Source: Neobacillus paridis
Lineage (GTDB): Bacteria; Bacillota; Bacilli; Bacillales; Cytobacillaceae
NCBI RefSeq assembly: GCF_016765675.1
Contig: NZ_JAESWB010000025.1
Coordinates: 248,001 to 312,000 of the forward strand
DNA: 64,000 nt
Direction: 5' to 3'
Part shown: positions 47,057-56,974 of the stretch, in pieces
How the letters are laid out: each line of letters begins with the position of its first letter
Numbering within the stretch: position 1 is the stretch's first letter
The notes under the pieces: generated by a model
The model's input: only the letters and a program-made list of their open reading frames with translations
Databases searched by the model: none
Told to the model about the DNA's origin: nothing
Position numbers and translations under genes: made by a program

Positions 47057-48328
47057 CTATTTTTTGGGGGTTAATTTTTCATAAACGGCAGCAAAGGCTT
47101 GTTCGAATTTACCCGTTTTCTTAGGATGATAGTATTGTTTATGTTTAATTTTATCAGGCAAATATTGTTGTGGTACCCAGCCGTTCGGATAATCATGAGG
47201 ATATAAATAACCGATTCCGCGTCCAAGCTGTTTTGCCCCCTTATAATGGGCGTCCCTTAGGTGGTCCGGGACATCACCGGTCATTCCTTTGCGAATATCC
47301 TCGAGGGCCGCATCAATCGCCATTATGGCGGAATTAGATTTGGGAGACAGGCATAGTTCAATGACAGCGTTGGCAAGCGGAATTCTCGCTTCTGGGAAAC
47401 CGATTCTTTCTGCTGTTTCAATTGCTGCCAGCGTTCTTGCTCCAACCTGTGGATTAGCCAGGCCAATATCCTCATAGGCAATCACAATTAGCCGTCTGCT
47501 GATGCTGGGAAGGTCTCCTGCTTCAATCAATCTGCCTAGATAGTGAAGTGCGGCATTGACATCACTGCCCCGGATTGATTTCTGAAAGGCGGAAAGCACA
47601 TCGTAATGGGCATCGCCGTCTTTGTCAGCGGTAATACTTTTCTTTTGCAGGCATTCTTCAGCCGTATCAACATCGATATGAATGATGCCCTCTTCATCCG
47701 GATCGGTGGAAAGAACAGCCAGTTCTAACGCATTTAATGAACTTCTCACATCCCCGCCCGACCCCTGGGCAAAATGATTTAGGGCATCTTCTGAGATTTC
47801 TACCTTCAGTTTTCCTAATCCCCGTTCCTCATCCTCAAGGGCCCGTCTTAATGCCTGCTTTACTTCTTCAGGAGTTAACGACTTAAGTTCAAAAATCTGG
47901 CAGCGGCTGCGGATGGCGGGGTTAATTGCGTGATAGGGGTTGCTCGTTGTTGCTCCGATCAGGACAATCATCCCATTTTCCAAATAAGGCAAGAGAAAAT
48001 CTTGTTTTGCTTTGTCTAAACGGTGAACTTCATCTAGCAATAATATCACTTTTCCGGACATTTTTGCTTCGGCGGCAACGATTTCCATATCCTTTTTATT
48101 ATTTGTAACAGCATTAAGTGTTCGAAAAGCGTATTTTGTACTGCCGGCAATGGCACTGGCGATGGAAGTTTTCCCAATTCCCGGTGGCCCGTAAAGAATC
48201 ATCGAGGTCAGTTGTTTTGCTTTTACCATCCGGGCAATAATTTTTCCCGCTCCGACAAGATGCTGCTGGCCAACAACTTCTTCAATGGTTCTTGGACGCA
48301 TACGGAAGGCTAAAGGTTTTTGCTGCAT
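47057..48328 (-). CDS. rarA: Replication-associated recombination ATPase RarA
   Basis: RarA (MgsA, YrvN) is an AAA+ ATPase acting at stalled forks, related to clamp loaders. Walker A is GPPGIGKTSIAS, Walker B is LLDEVHRLDK, and the C-terminal tetramerisation domain has FQKSIRGSDVNAALHYLGRL and DVPDHLRDAHYKGAK. The ATG at 48328 follows GGAGAG and gives 423 residues (B. subtilis 421); the frame is open further upstream without a site. It resumes the core order interrupted after tcdA. Confidence 0.96.
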   Translation of the reverse strand: MQQKPLAFRMRPRTIEEVVGQQHLVGAGKIIARMVKAKQLTSMILYGPPGIGKTSIASAIAGSTKYAFRTLNAVTNNKKDMEIVAAEAKMSGKVILLLDEVHRLDKAKQDFLLPYLENGMIVLIGATTSNPYHAINPAIRSRCQIFELKSLTPEEVKQALRRALEDEERGLGKLKVEISEDALNHFAQGSGGDVRSSLNALELAVLSTDPDEEGIIHIDVDTAEECLQKKSITADKDGDAHYDVLSAFQKSIRGSDVNAALHYLGRLIEAGDLPSISRRLIVIAYEDIGLANPQVGARTLAAIETAERIGFPEARIPLANAVIELCLSPKSNSAIMAIDAALEDIRKGMTGDVPDHLRDAHYKGAKQLGRGIGYLYPHDYPNGWVPQQYLPDKIKHKQYYHPKKTGKFEQAFAAVYEKLTPKK

Positions 48329-48478
48329 TTCGATCTCTCCAAACAAATTTTCGCTCTTACCTTTACCATACCATTTTTTATTGGAAAAGCATACGAAAGA
48401 AGAATATGTTATAATGCTAATGCCTATCAAATTACTGAGATTAGAATTTAAATTATTTATTGGATAGAGGTGCTATAA

Positions 48479-48898
48479 ATGAAAATTTCAACAAAAGGCC
48501 GTTACGGTCTAACGATTATGATCGAGCTTGCGAAAAATTATGGAGAAGGGCCGACTTCACTAAAATCAATTGCTCAAACAAATGACTTATCGGAGCATTA
48601 CTTGGAACAGTTAATTGCCCCGCTGCGAAATGCCGGATTAGTAAAAAGTATCAGAGGGGCATATGGAGGCTATATTTTATCTAATCTGCCTTCCAAAATT
48701 ACCGTTGGTGATGTGCTTCGCGTATTGGAGGGGCCGATTACACCCGTCGAAGGAATTGAAGAGGAGGAGCCGGCCAAGCGTGAGTTATGGATTCGGATCC
48801 GTGATGCGATTAGAGATGTAATTGACAATACAACATTGGAGGATTTAGCCAGCCATAGTGAAGACAATGATATGGAGGGTTATATGTTTTATATTTAG
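48479..48898 (+). CDS. cymR: Cysteine metabolism repressor CymR
   Basis: CymR is an Rrf2-family repressor that works with CysK as the sensor of cysteine supply. The 139-residue protein has the winged helix MKISTKGRYGLTIMIELAK with SLKSIAQTNDLSEHYLEQL and the wing GLVKSIRGAYGGY. It lacks the three Fe-S cysteines of IscR, as CymR does. Start follows AGAGGTG. It is followed by iscS after 37 bases, the standard cymR-iscS-mnmA arrangement. Confidence 0.95.
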   Translation: MKISTKGRYGLTIMIELAKNYGEGPTSLKSIAQTNDLSEHYLEQLIAPLRNAGLVKSIRGAYGGYILSNLPSKITVGDVLRVLEGPITPVEGIEEEEPAKRELWIRIRDAIRDVIDNTTLEDLASHSEDNDMEGYMFYI

Positions 48899-48935
48899 GA
48901 AATAATAGAGCATTATTTTGAATGAAGGTGTAAAT

Positions 48936-50078
48936 ATGGAACGAATCTATCTCGATCATGCCGCCACTTCCCCCATGCATCCAAAAGTGATTGAAAAAAT
49001 GCTGAAGGTCATGAAGGAAACGTTCGGAAATCCATCCAGCATTCACTCATTTGGACGGGAAGCGCGGCATTACCTTGATTTAGCAAGAGCAGCTTTAGCT
49101 GGCAGTATTGGGGCAAAGGAAAATGAGATTATTTTTACCAGCGGTGGAACCGAAGCGGACAATATGGCCTTATTCGGGGTGGCCGAGAGCTACCAACATA
49201 AGGGCCGGCATATTATTACGACACAAGTAGAGCACCATGCGGTTTTGCATGCGTGTCAAAAATTAGAAAAGCAGGGTTTTGAGGTTAGCTATTTGCCTGT
49301 GGATGAAACGGGACGTATCTCCATCGCTGATCTAAAATCGGCATTGCGGGATGATACAATCTTGGTGTCAGTCATGTATGGCAATAATGAAGTTGGCACA
49401 TTGCAGCCGATCGCCGAAATAGGCCAAGTCCTTGAAGGTCATCAGGCAATTTTCCATACGGATGCGGTTCAAGCTTACGGGGTGGAAAAAATGGATGTGA
49501 ACGAAAGCCATATTGATTTATTATCTGTCTCTGCCCATAAAATAAATGGCCCCAAAGGGATTGGTTTTTTATATCTTAGATCCAATATAAAAATTGCTCC
49601 TAGGGTTTTTGGCGGTGAGCAGGAGCGGAAAAGGCGTGCCGGAACGGAGAATGTAGCTTCCATTGCTGGCTTTCATGAAGCGGTCGTCATTGCGGCGGCG
49701 GATCGTGAACGAAAACGTGCAAAATTTCAAGGATTTAAGCGCCTCTTAATCGAAAGACTGCAAGATCAAGGAATTGAATTCGCAATAAACGGATCACTTG
49801 AACATTCACTGCCACATGTATTAAACTTAAGTTTTCCGGGTACAAATGTCGAGTCGATGCTGATGAATCTCGATTTAGCAGGAATTGCAGTATCAAGCGG
49901 TTCAGCGTGCACAGCCGGGTCAATTGAGCCTTCGCATGTGCTTGTTGCCATGTTTGGAAAAGGGTCGGAGCGTTTAGCCAATTCGATTCGCTTCAGCTTT
50001 GGCTTTACCACAACGGAAGAAGAAATTATCAAGGCAGCGGAAGAAATCGTTAAGATTATTATGCGGCTAAAAAAATAG
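48936..50078 (+). CDS. iscS: Cysteine desulfurase (YrvO)
   Basis: A PLP-dependent class V aminotransferase-fold enzyme delivering persulfide sulfur, in this position mainly to MnmA for tRNA thiolation. Motifs: N-terminal ERIYLDHAATSP, TEADNMALF, EHHAVLHACQKLE, the PLP lysine in SVSAHKINGPKG, and the catalytic-cysteine loop SSGSACTAGS. ATG 48936 gives 380 residues (B. subtilis YrvO 379). A few extra upstream codons are in frame but unneeded. Confidence 0.96.
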   Translation: MERIYLDHAATSPMHPKVIEKMLKVMKETFGNPSSIHSFGREARHYLDLARAALAGSIGAKENEIIFTSGGTEADNMALFGVAESYQHKGRHIITTQVEHHAVLHACQKLEKQGFEVSYLPVDETGRISIADLKSALRDDTILVSVMYGNNEVGTLQPIAEIGQVLEGHQAIFHTDAVQAYGVEKMDVNESHIDLLSVSAHKINGPKGIGFLYLRSNIKIAPRVFGGEQERKRRAGTENVASIAGFHEAVVIAAADRERKRAKFQGFKRLLIERLQDQGIEFAINGSLEHSLPHVLNLSFPGTNVESMLMNLDLAGIAVSSGSACTAGSIEPSHVLVAMFGKGSERLANSIRFSFGFTTTEEEIIKAAEEIVKIIMRLKK

Positions 50079-50110
50079 ATTTTTTGCTAATAAGGAAAAG
50101 AGAGAGGTGA

Positions 50111-51235
<1,125 letters not shown>

Positions 51236-51241
51236 AATTTT

Positions 51242-51278
51242 GCTCTGATTCCTCTTAGATGAATCAGGGCTTTTTTTT
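51242..51278 (+). terminator. Terminator of cymR-iscS-mnmA
   Basis: GCTCTGATTC and GAATCAGGGC form a stem with a 9-nt loop, followed by TTTTTTTT. Confidence 0.85.
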
Positions 51279-51390
51279 CTGAGGATTAACGGATATATCG
51301 ATTTGCATACCATAAGGTAATCTCTGTCTGGACTTGTCCATTAAAACGGAGAAATATGATATACTTCCCTTTAGAATGGAGTTGAATAGG

Positions 51391-52041
51391 ATGGACAAAA
51401 ACCGACTAGGTGTACAATATATGCAGGAAGGCAACTTGGAAGAGGCGGCAAAAACCTTTAATGAGGCGATTAATGAAAAACCCGACGACCCAATCGGATA
51501 TATAAACTTTGGAAATGTACTCTCAGCGCTGGGTGATAATGAGAAGGCCTTAAAGTTTTTCCAGAAAGCCATCGAGCTTGATGAAAATGTTCCGGCCGCT
51601 TATTACAGTGCCGGCAGCCTCTACTTTGACCATGAACAATTTGCGGAAGCAAAGCAGATGTTTGAGACGGCGATGAAAAAAGGGTTGGAATCAAGCGATA
51701 CCTACTTTATGCTTGGGCTTACGCTTGTTCACTTAAGTCAAGGCAAATTGGCATTGCCCTATTTACAAAGGTCAGTGGAACTAAATGAAAATGACACGGA
51801 GGCGCGCTTTCAATATGGACTGTGTCTGGCACAGGAGCAGTTTATTGACGAAGCGATGATCCAGTTTGAAAAATGTCTTGAATTGGATCCAAACCATTCT
51901 GATGCCTATTATAATCTTGGTGTTTCCTATGCCTTTAAAGATGACTTCGAAAAGGCCATCCGCTTGTTTAACAAAGCACTGGAAATTCAACCAGACCATC
52001 TACTGGCCGGCCATGCAAAGAAAATGATCGAACAAGCCTGA
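51391..52041 (+). CDS. yrrB: TPR-repeat protein YrrB
   Basis: A 216-residue protein made almost wholly of tetratricopeptide repeats (about six), such as GVQYMQEGNLEEAAKTFNEAI and GVSYAFKDDFEKAIRLFNK as the first and last. It probably mediates protein-protein contact; no partner is established. ATG at 51391 follows GGAG by nine bases. The order mnmA-yrrB-recD2 is conserved in B. subtilis. Confidence 0.92.
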   Translation: MDKNRLGVQYMQEGNLEEAAKTFNEAINEKPDDPIGYINFGNVLSALGDNEKALKFFQKAIELDENVPAAYYSAGSLYFDHEQFAEAKQMFETAMKKGLESSDTYFMLGLTLVHLSQGKLALPYLQRSVELNENDTEARFQYGLCLAQEQFIDEAMIQFEKCLELDPNHSDAYYNLGVSYAFKDDFEKAIRLFNKALEIQPDHLLAGHAKKMIEQA

Positions 52042-52078
52042 CGACAAAACGAAAATTGATCTGAAAGGAGGGAGCCAT

Positions 52079-54493
52079 ATGGCACAGCAGGAATCTCTCG
52101 ATTTATTTGGGGACGAGGGTCGATATATTAAAGGAAGACCGATTGTGACCATTTTTCACAATGAACAAAATCTTTACACCGTTCTTCGGGTTCGTGTCGA
52201 TGAAACCAATCATTCATACGATGAGAAAGAAGCAGTAATCACCGGCTATTTTCCCAAAGTGTATGACCAGGAAACGTATATTTTTTACGGGGAATTTAAG
52301 GAACACCCTAAGTTTGGGTTGCAATTTCAAGCCAAGCACTACCGCAAAGATATGCCGCAGTCAAAACAAGGGATTATCGCCTATTTATCCGGAGAAATGT
52401 TTAAAGGAATAGGGAAGAAAACGGCAGAAAATATTGTTAATACATTAGGCGAAGATGCGATTTCCAAAATCCTCAATCAGCCCTCATTGCTGGATTCAGT
52501 GCCGAAACTCCCTCCAGATAAAGCAAAATCATTATATGATACGCTAATGGAACATCAAGGGCTCGAACAGATTATGATTGCTCTTAATCAGTACGGCTTT
52601 GGACCACAGCTATCAATGCGAATTTATCAAGTTTATAAAGAGGAAACTTTGAATATAATTCAAAAAAATCCCTATAAGCTTGTCGAGGATGTCGAAGGAA
52701 TCGGGTTTGGCCGGGCAGATGAATTGGGATTCCAGCTTGGAATCTCCGGAAATCACCCGGACCGGATTAAGGCTGGTTGCTTGTATGTGTTAGAAAATGA
52801 GTGCATGCAAGCAGGACATGTTTACATGCTTGCTGAAGACCTGCTTGAACAAGTAAAAGCACTTCTTGAAGAAAATAAGCGTGATCAAATTGAATTCCTG
52901 GATATCTCCAATGAGATAATCAAGCTTGAAGAAGAAGGAAAAATCATTGGTGAGGAAAAGCGGATTTATTTGCCCTCGTTATTTTTTGCTGAAAAAGGAC
53001 TAGTAACCAGTATTCAGCGGATCTTAAAACAAACTGAATACAAAGATCAATTCCCGGAATCGGAATTCCTGCTTGCATTAGGAAGTTTAGAAGAACGGCT
53101 TGGGGTTCAATATGCCCCGACGCAAAAGGAAGCAATTCAAACGGCGCTCATGTCACCGATGCTGATTTTAACCGGCGGACCGGGAACGGGAAAAACAACG
53201 GTCATCAAGGGGATTGTCGAGCTTTACGGGGAATTGCATGGCTGCTCATTGGACCCTCAGGATTATTATAAGAAGGACGAAGCTTTTCCATTTTTACTGG
53301 CGGCCCCAACTGGAAGAGCAGCCAAAAGGATGAGCGAGTCAACAGGACTACCGGCAGTAACGATCCACCGGCTCCTCGGTTTTAACGGCACAGAAGGCTT
53401 TGACCGCGATGAGACAAGCACATTGGAAGGAAAAATTTTAATTGTTGATGAAACCTCAATGCTTGATATATGGCTGGCCAATCAACTGTTTAAGGCTTTG
53501 CCGGAAGAGATCCAAGTCATCCTCGTCGGCGATGAAGATCAGCTTCCATCGGTGGGCCCGGGTCAGGTGTTAAAGGATTTACTCCGATCCGAGCGAATTC
53601 CAACCGTCAGACTGACAGATATTTATCGCCAGGCAGAGGGATCGTCAATCATCGAGCTTGCCCATGAAATCAAACAAGGACGGCTGCCCGCTGATGTTAC
53701 CATGAAGCAGACGGATCGCTCGTTTATTAAGTGCTCTACAGCACAGGTCGCCCAGGTGGTTGAAAAGGTTGCTCTGAATGCAAAATCTAAAGGATATACC
53801 GCGAAAGATATTCAGGTGCTGGCACCGATGTATCGCGGACCGGCGGGGATCGATCGGTTAAATCTGTTATTACAGGATATCTTTAATCCGAATCCTGACG
53901 GCAAGCGCAAGGAAATTTCTTTTGGTGAAGTGAAGTACCGGATTGGCGATAAGGTGCTTCAGCTTGTGAATAAACCGGAGAACAACATTTTTAACGGTGA
54001 CATTGGTGAAATTATTTCCATCATCTATGCCAAGGAAAATACGGAAAAACAAGATTTGGTCTATATTTCCTTTGAAGGAACTGAAGTTGAATACACAAGG
54101 CAGGATTTAAACCAAATTACCCATGCCTATTGCTGCTCCGTCCATAAATCACAGGGCAGCGAATTTCCGATTGTGATTCTTCCGATTACAAGAAGCTATT
54201 ACCGAATGTTACAAAGGAATTTAATTTATACCGCTATTACCAGAAGCAAGCAGTCATTGATTCTGTGCGGCGAGCCTGATGCGCTCAAAATGGGTGTTGA
54301 AAGAGCGGATGAATCAAAACGATTAACCACATTATGTGAAAAGCTTCAGGAGGCCGTGCCTTCAGCTGGAGAGAAAATTGAACGAACTACAAACATGAAA
54401 CCTGAACTGTCATTAGAGGAAGAATTAATGCTGGTCGATCCAATGATCGGAATGGAAAACGTTACACCTTATGATTTTATAACAAATGACTGA
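52079..54493 (+). CDS. recD2: ATP-dependent DNA helicase RecD2
   Basis: RecD2 is a 5'-3' helicase of the SF1B group, not part of RecBCD/AddAB in bacilli, and acts in replication-fork repair. The N-terminal RecD2 extension carries helix-hairpin-helix motifs (MFKGIGKKTAENIVN). Walker A is TGGPGTGKTTVI, motif II region VDETSMLDI, and the C-terminal UvrD-like part has CSVHKSQGSEFP and IYTAITRSKQSL. Length is 804 (798 in B. subtilis). Start after AAAGGAGGGAG. Confidence 0.97.
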   Translation: MAQQESLDLFGDEGRYIKGRPIVTIFHNEQNLYTVLRVRVDETNHSYDEKEAVITGYFPKVYDQETYIFYGEFKEHPKFGLQFQAKHYRKDMPQSKQGIIAYLSGEMFKGIGKKTAENIVNTLGEDAISKILNQPSLLDSVPKLPPDKAKSLYDTLMEHQGLEQIMIALNQYGFGPQLSMRIYQVYKEETLNIIQKNPYKLVEDVEGIGFGRADELGFQLGISGNHPDRIKAGCLYVLENECMQAGHVYMLAEDLLEQVKALLEENKRDQIEFLDISNEIIKLEEEGKIIGEEKRIYLPSLFFAEKGLVTSIQRILKQTEYKDQFPESEFLLALGSLEERLGVQYAPTQKEAIQTALMSPMLILTGGPGTGKTTVIKGIVELYGELHGCSLDPQDYYKKDEAFPFLLAAPTGRAAKRMSESTGLPAVTIHRLLGFNGTEGFDRDETSTLEGKILIVDETSMLDIWLANQLFKALPEEIQVILVGDEDQLPSVGPGQVLKDLLRSERIPTVRLTDIYRQAEGSSIIELAHEIKQGRLPADVTMKQTDRSFIKCSTAQVAQVVEKVALNAKSKGYTAKDIQVLAPMYRGPAGIDRLNLLLQDIFNPNPDGKRKEISFGEVKYRIGDKVLQLVNKPENNIFNGDIGEIISIIYAKENTEKQDLVYISFEGTEVEYTRQDLNQITHAYCCSVHKSQGSEFPIVILPITRSYYRMLQRNLIYTAITRSKQSLILCGEPDALKMGVERADESKRLTTLCEKLQEAVPSAGEKIERTTNMKPELSLEEELMLVDPMIGMENVTPYDFITND

Positions 54494-54524
54494 AACTAAG
54501 AATGTTCGAAGGAGGTGTCACTCT

Positions 54525-54995
54525 TTGCGAACATTTTCTTTATTGAAAGGGCAGCCTGTTTTTGAAACAAAAAGCGGCCGAAAAATTGGTGAAGTCACTG
54601 ATCTTTATATGTCAACGGACGGAATCGTGAAAGGTTTATTAGTCAAAAAGGGCGTGTTCATCAAACAATCCTGCTTTTTGGATATCAAGAAAGTTGCCTC
54701 CTTTGGCTGGTATGGAGTAATGATTGAGGACGAAAACATTTTGGTGAAACAAAAGGAGAGTTCGGAATATACAACAGCTCATTCCCTTGAAGGGATGATG
54801 ATGCTCACGGAGAGCGGCAACACTCTTGGGTTGCTAAAAGACGTATATTTTCAGGAAGAATTGGGCACAATCGTAGGGTATGAAATCACGGATGGCTTCT
54901 TTTCAGATATTATTGAAGGTAAGCGATTGATCCAGACCCGGAAGCCCTTAACAATCGGAAAGGACGCCATTATCGTTGATGTAAATCAAACGTGA
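54525..54995 (+). CDS. yrrD: PRC-barrel domain protein YrrD
   Basis: A 156-residue protein with two PRC-barrel-like repeats: the first (residues about 6-75) starts LLKGQPVFETKSGRKIGEV, the second (about 85-155) contains ESGNTLGLLKDVYFQEE. PRC barrels often bind RNA processing or photosynthetic proteins; function here is unknown. TTG start at 54525, seven bases after GGAGGTG; ORF extension upstream overlaps recD2. B. subtilis yrrD has the same place. Confidence 0.9.
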   Translation: MRTFSLLKGQPVFETKSGRKIGEVTDLYMSTDGIVKGLLVKKGVFIKQSCFLDIKKVASFGWYGVMIEDENILVKQKESSEYTTAHSLEGMMMLTESGNTLGLLKDVYFQEELGTIVGYEITDGFFSDIIEGKRLIQTRKPLTIGKDAIIVDVNQT

Positions 54996-55006
54996 GGTGT
55001 CATTCC

Positions 55007-55198
55007 ATGTTGAAGTGTCCCAATTGCGGAAGTAAAGATATTGGTAAAATTGGCATCAACCAATATTATTGCTGGAATTGCTTTATTGAACTTTCTGTTG
55101 CCAAAGGAATCATCAATACTCACCAGGTCGAAGAGGATGGTACCTTGAGTTCCTTGGATGATTTATTTGATGAAGAACAACGCCGCTACACCCTATAG
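55007..55198 (+). CDS. yrzR: Small zinc-ribbon protein YrzR
   Basis: A 63-residue protein with a zinc ribbon CPNCGSKDIGKIGINQYYC followed by WNC (two CxxC pairs) and an acidic C-terminus. Function unknown. ATG at 55007 follows GAGGTG by eight bases. It sits between yrrD and yrzQ as in B. subtilis. Confidence 0.88.
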   Translation: MLKCPNCGSKDIGKIGINQYYCWNCFIELSVAKGIINTHQVEEDGTLSSLDDLFDEEQRRYTL

Positions 55199-55235
55199 AA
55201 TTGCCAAACGCCAATTTGATAAGAGGTGAAGACGG

Positions 55236-55370
55236 ATGAACAAGTTGATGACGTCAATGATAGCTTTTGGTGCAGGAATGGCTGCTTATAATCTGGTACA
55301 AAGAAATAATTTGATGTCAGGCCGGCAAATGAAACGGATCCAAAGAAAAGTGAAACGTGTTTTTGTTTAA
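55236..55370 (+). CDS. yrzQ: Small DUF3918-type protein YrzQ
   Basis: A 44-residue gene with an AAGAGGTGAAG ribosome-binding site at the right distance. The product starts MNKLMTSMIAFGAGMAAYNL (short hydrophobic helix) and ends with the basic MKRIQRKVKRVF. It resembles the tiny YrzQ/DUF3918 proteins found at this spot in bacilli. Function unknown. Followed at once by a terminator. Confidence 0.8.
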   Translation: MNKLMTSMIAFGAGMAAYNLVQRNNLMSGRQMKRIQRKVKRVFV

Positions 55371-55376
55371 TTTATG

Positions 55377-55404
55377 CTTCCCCTTACTTGAGGGGAAGTT
55401 TTTT
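55377..55404 (+). terminator. Terminator after yrzQ
   Basis: CTTCCCCT and AGGGGAAG form an 8-bp stem, then TTTTTT. Confidence 0.85.
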
Positions 55405-55455
55405 ACATATTTCCCGGTTATGTCTCGAAAACTAGCTTTGAGGAGGCATTGTTTT

Positions 55456-56550
55456 GTGGATATTCGGGTGAAATGGTATTACCGCATCGGATTTTTACTC
55501 CTGTTATTAATTGCTATTTTTGTTTTCTTTAAGATCAGATATGTCTGGATGCCGATTGTCAGAGTAGCAGTCATTATTGCCATTCCCTTCGTAATTGCCG
55601 GATTTATCACTTATTTATTACATCCGATAGTGGAAAAACTGCATGATAAAGGGCTATCAAGGGGATGGGCAATTATTTTGATTTATATTGTTTTTTTTGG
55701 CGGAACCGGATTTGCTCTTTATAAAGGGATACCGGCAATGATTGATCAGCTTAAAGATCTATCAGAAAGTGCACCGATGTTTGCGGAACAATACCGAGAG
55801 TGGATTCAAACACTGCAATCCCATACAAGGGAATGGCCAGATGGGCTGCAAACAAAGTTAAATGATGAAATTGATGCCTTCGAAAAAAGGTTGGATTCCT
55901 TATTATCGGCAATCGTTAACGTATTAGTAGATTTTTTAAACTCGGCGGTCATTCTCACGATCATTCCGTTTATTGCCTTTTATATGTTGAAGGATTTCCC
56001 TTTGATCAAACGGTCGGTATGGTATATGACTCCAAGATCCTGGCGGAGAAAAGGGACACTTTTTTTAAGGGATGTTGATAAATCACTGGGAAGTTACATC
56101 CGCGGGCAGTTGTTGGTCTGCATCATTATTGGCTGTATTTCGGCCTTATTATTTTGGATATTTCATTTAAAATATCCGCTGCTTTTAGGTTTTATTATCG
56201 GAGTAACAAATGTTATCCCCTATTTTGGTCCATTTATCGGAGCGGTTCCGGCAGTTATTATTGCGGCAACGACATCAGGAAAATTGGTGATTATAACGCT
56301 TGTCATCGTTTTTGGGCTACAATTTCTTGAAGGAAATATACTATCCCCTTTTATCGTTGGGAAAAGTCTCCAAATGCATCCGCTGGTGATCATGTTTGCG
56401 ATTACAGCAGGAGGAGAAATTGGCGGAATGCTCGGGCTGATCTTAGCTGTCCCTGTTTTGGTCATTTTAAAAGCGGGGATTATTCATGCCAAAAATCATT
56501 TTGCCAGTGATAAGGTTCGAAAACAGGATGCGAGTAGCGGCGAGAATTGA
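55456..56550 (+). CDS. yrrI: AI-2E family transporter (YrrI)
   Basis: A 364-residue integral membrane protein of the AI-2E family, with about eight helices, an extracellular or cytosolic segment after the third helix, and the conserved GSYIRGQLLVCIIIG and FGLQFLEGNILSPFIVG segments. Family members export autoinducer-like compounds or exchange Na+ for H+; the substrate here is unknown. GTG at 55456 follows AGGAGG by nine bases. Its stop codon lies within the -35 box of the alaS promoter. Confidence 0.9.
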   Translation: MDIRVKWYYRIGFLLLLLIAIFVFFKIRYVWMPIVRVAVIIAIPFVIAGFITYLLHPIVEKLHDKGLSRGWAIILIYIVFFGGTGFALYKGIPAMIDQLKDLSESAPMFAEQYREWIQTLQSHTREWPDGLQTKLNDEIDAFEKRLDSLLSAIVNVLVDFLNSAVILTIIPFIAFYMLKDFPLIKRSVWYMTPRSWRRKGTLFLRDVDKSLGSYIRGQLLVCIIIGCISALLFWIFHLKYPLLLGFIIGVTNVIPYFGPFIGAVPAVIIAATTSGKLVIITLVIVFGLQFLEGNILSPFIVGKSLQMHPLVIMFAITAGGEIGGMLGLILAVPVLVILKAGIIHAKNHFASDKVRKQDASSGEN

Positions 56551-56575
56551 CAAACGTTTTATTGGTGGATATAAT
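56547..56575 (+). promoter_or_regulatory. Sigma-A promoter of alaS
   Basis: TTGACA (56547-56552), 17-base spacer, TATAAT (56570-56575): consensus promoter overlapping the end of yrrI. Confidence 0.9.
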
Positions 56576-56581
56576 TCGTCA

Positions 56582-56849
56582 TATAGAATATATGTAAAAA
56601 ATGTTGAAGGATCGAGTATGTTGTAGACCATCTGCAGCACATTCAAATTTATGTGCATCAGAGAGGAACTCCCGCGGCTGAGAGGATTTCCAGATGAAGG
56701 ACAACAGAATGCTAATCCGGAGTGCAGCTAATTCCTGCCGTAGACCTTGCGTTAAAGGTATTGAGAGATGAGTTTCTATTGGGACTCATAATCAGGGTGG
56801 TACCGCGAGTTAAACTCTCGTCCCTGTCCAGGGGATGAGGGTTTTTTTT
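56582..56849 (+). promoter_or_regulatory. T-box riboswitch of alaS
   Basis: The leader between promoter and alaS contains the T-box AGGGTGGTACCGCG at 56794-56807 and a terminator with arms CTC-CGTCCC and GGGGATGAG (about 56814-56840) followed by GTTTTTTTT. Antitermination by uncharged tRNA-Ala is expected. A candidate alanine specifier is GCT at 56727-56729, in GCAGCTAATTCC; uncertain. The gap 56551-56974 holds nothing else. Confidence 0.92.
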
Positions 56850-56974
56850 GTTGAAAAAAGGCACAACACAATGTAATTTAAGTTCAAGGATTCATAAACA
56901 CTTTTGATAAAATATACATTGCTCTTTCGCACACCGCCTACTATCTTAATAAGCAAACTAAATAGGAGGTACAT

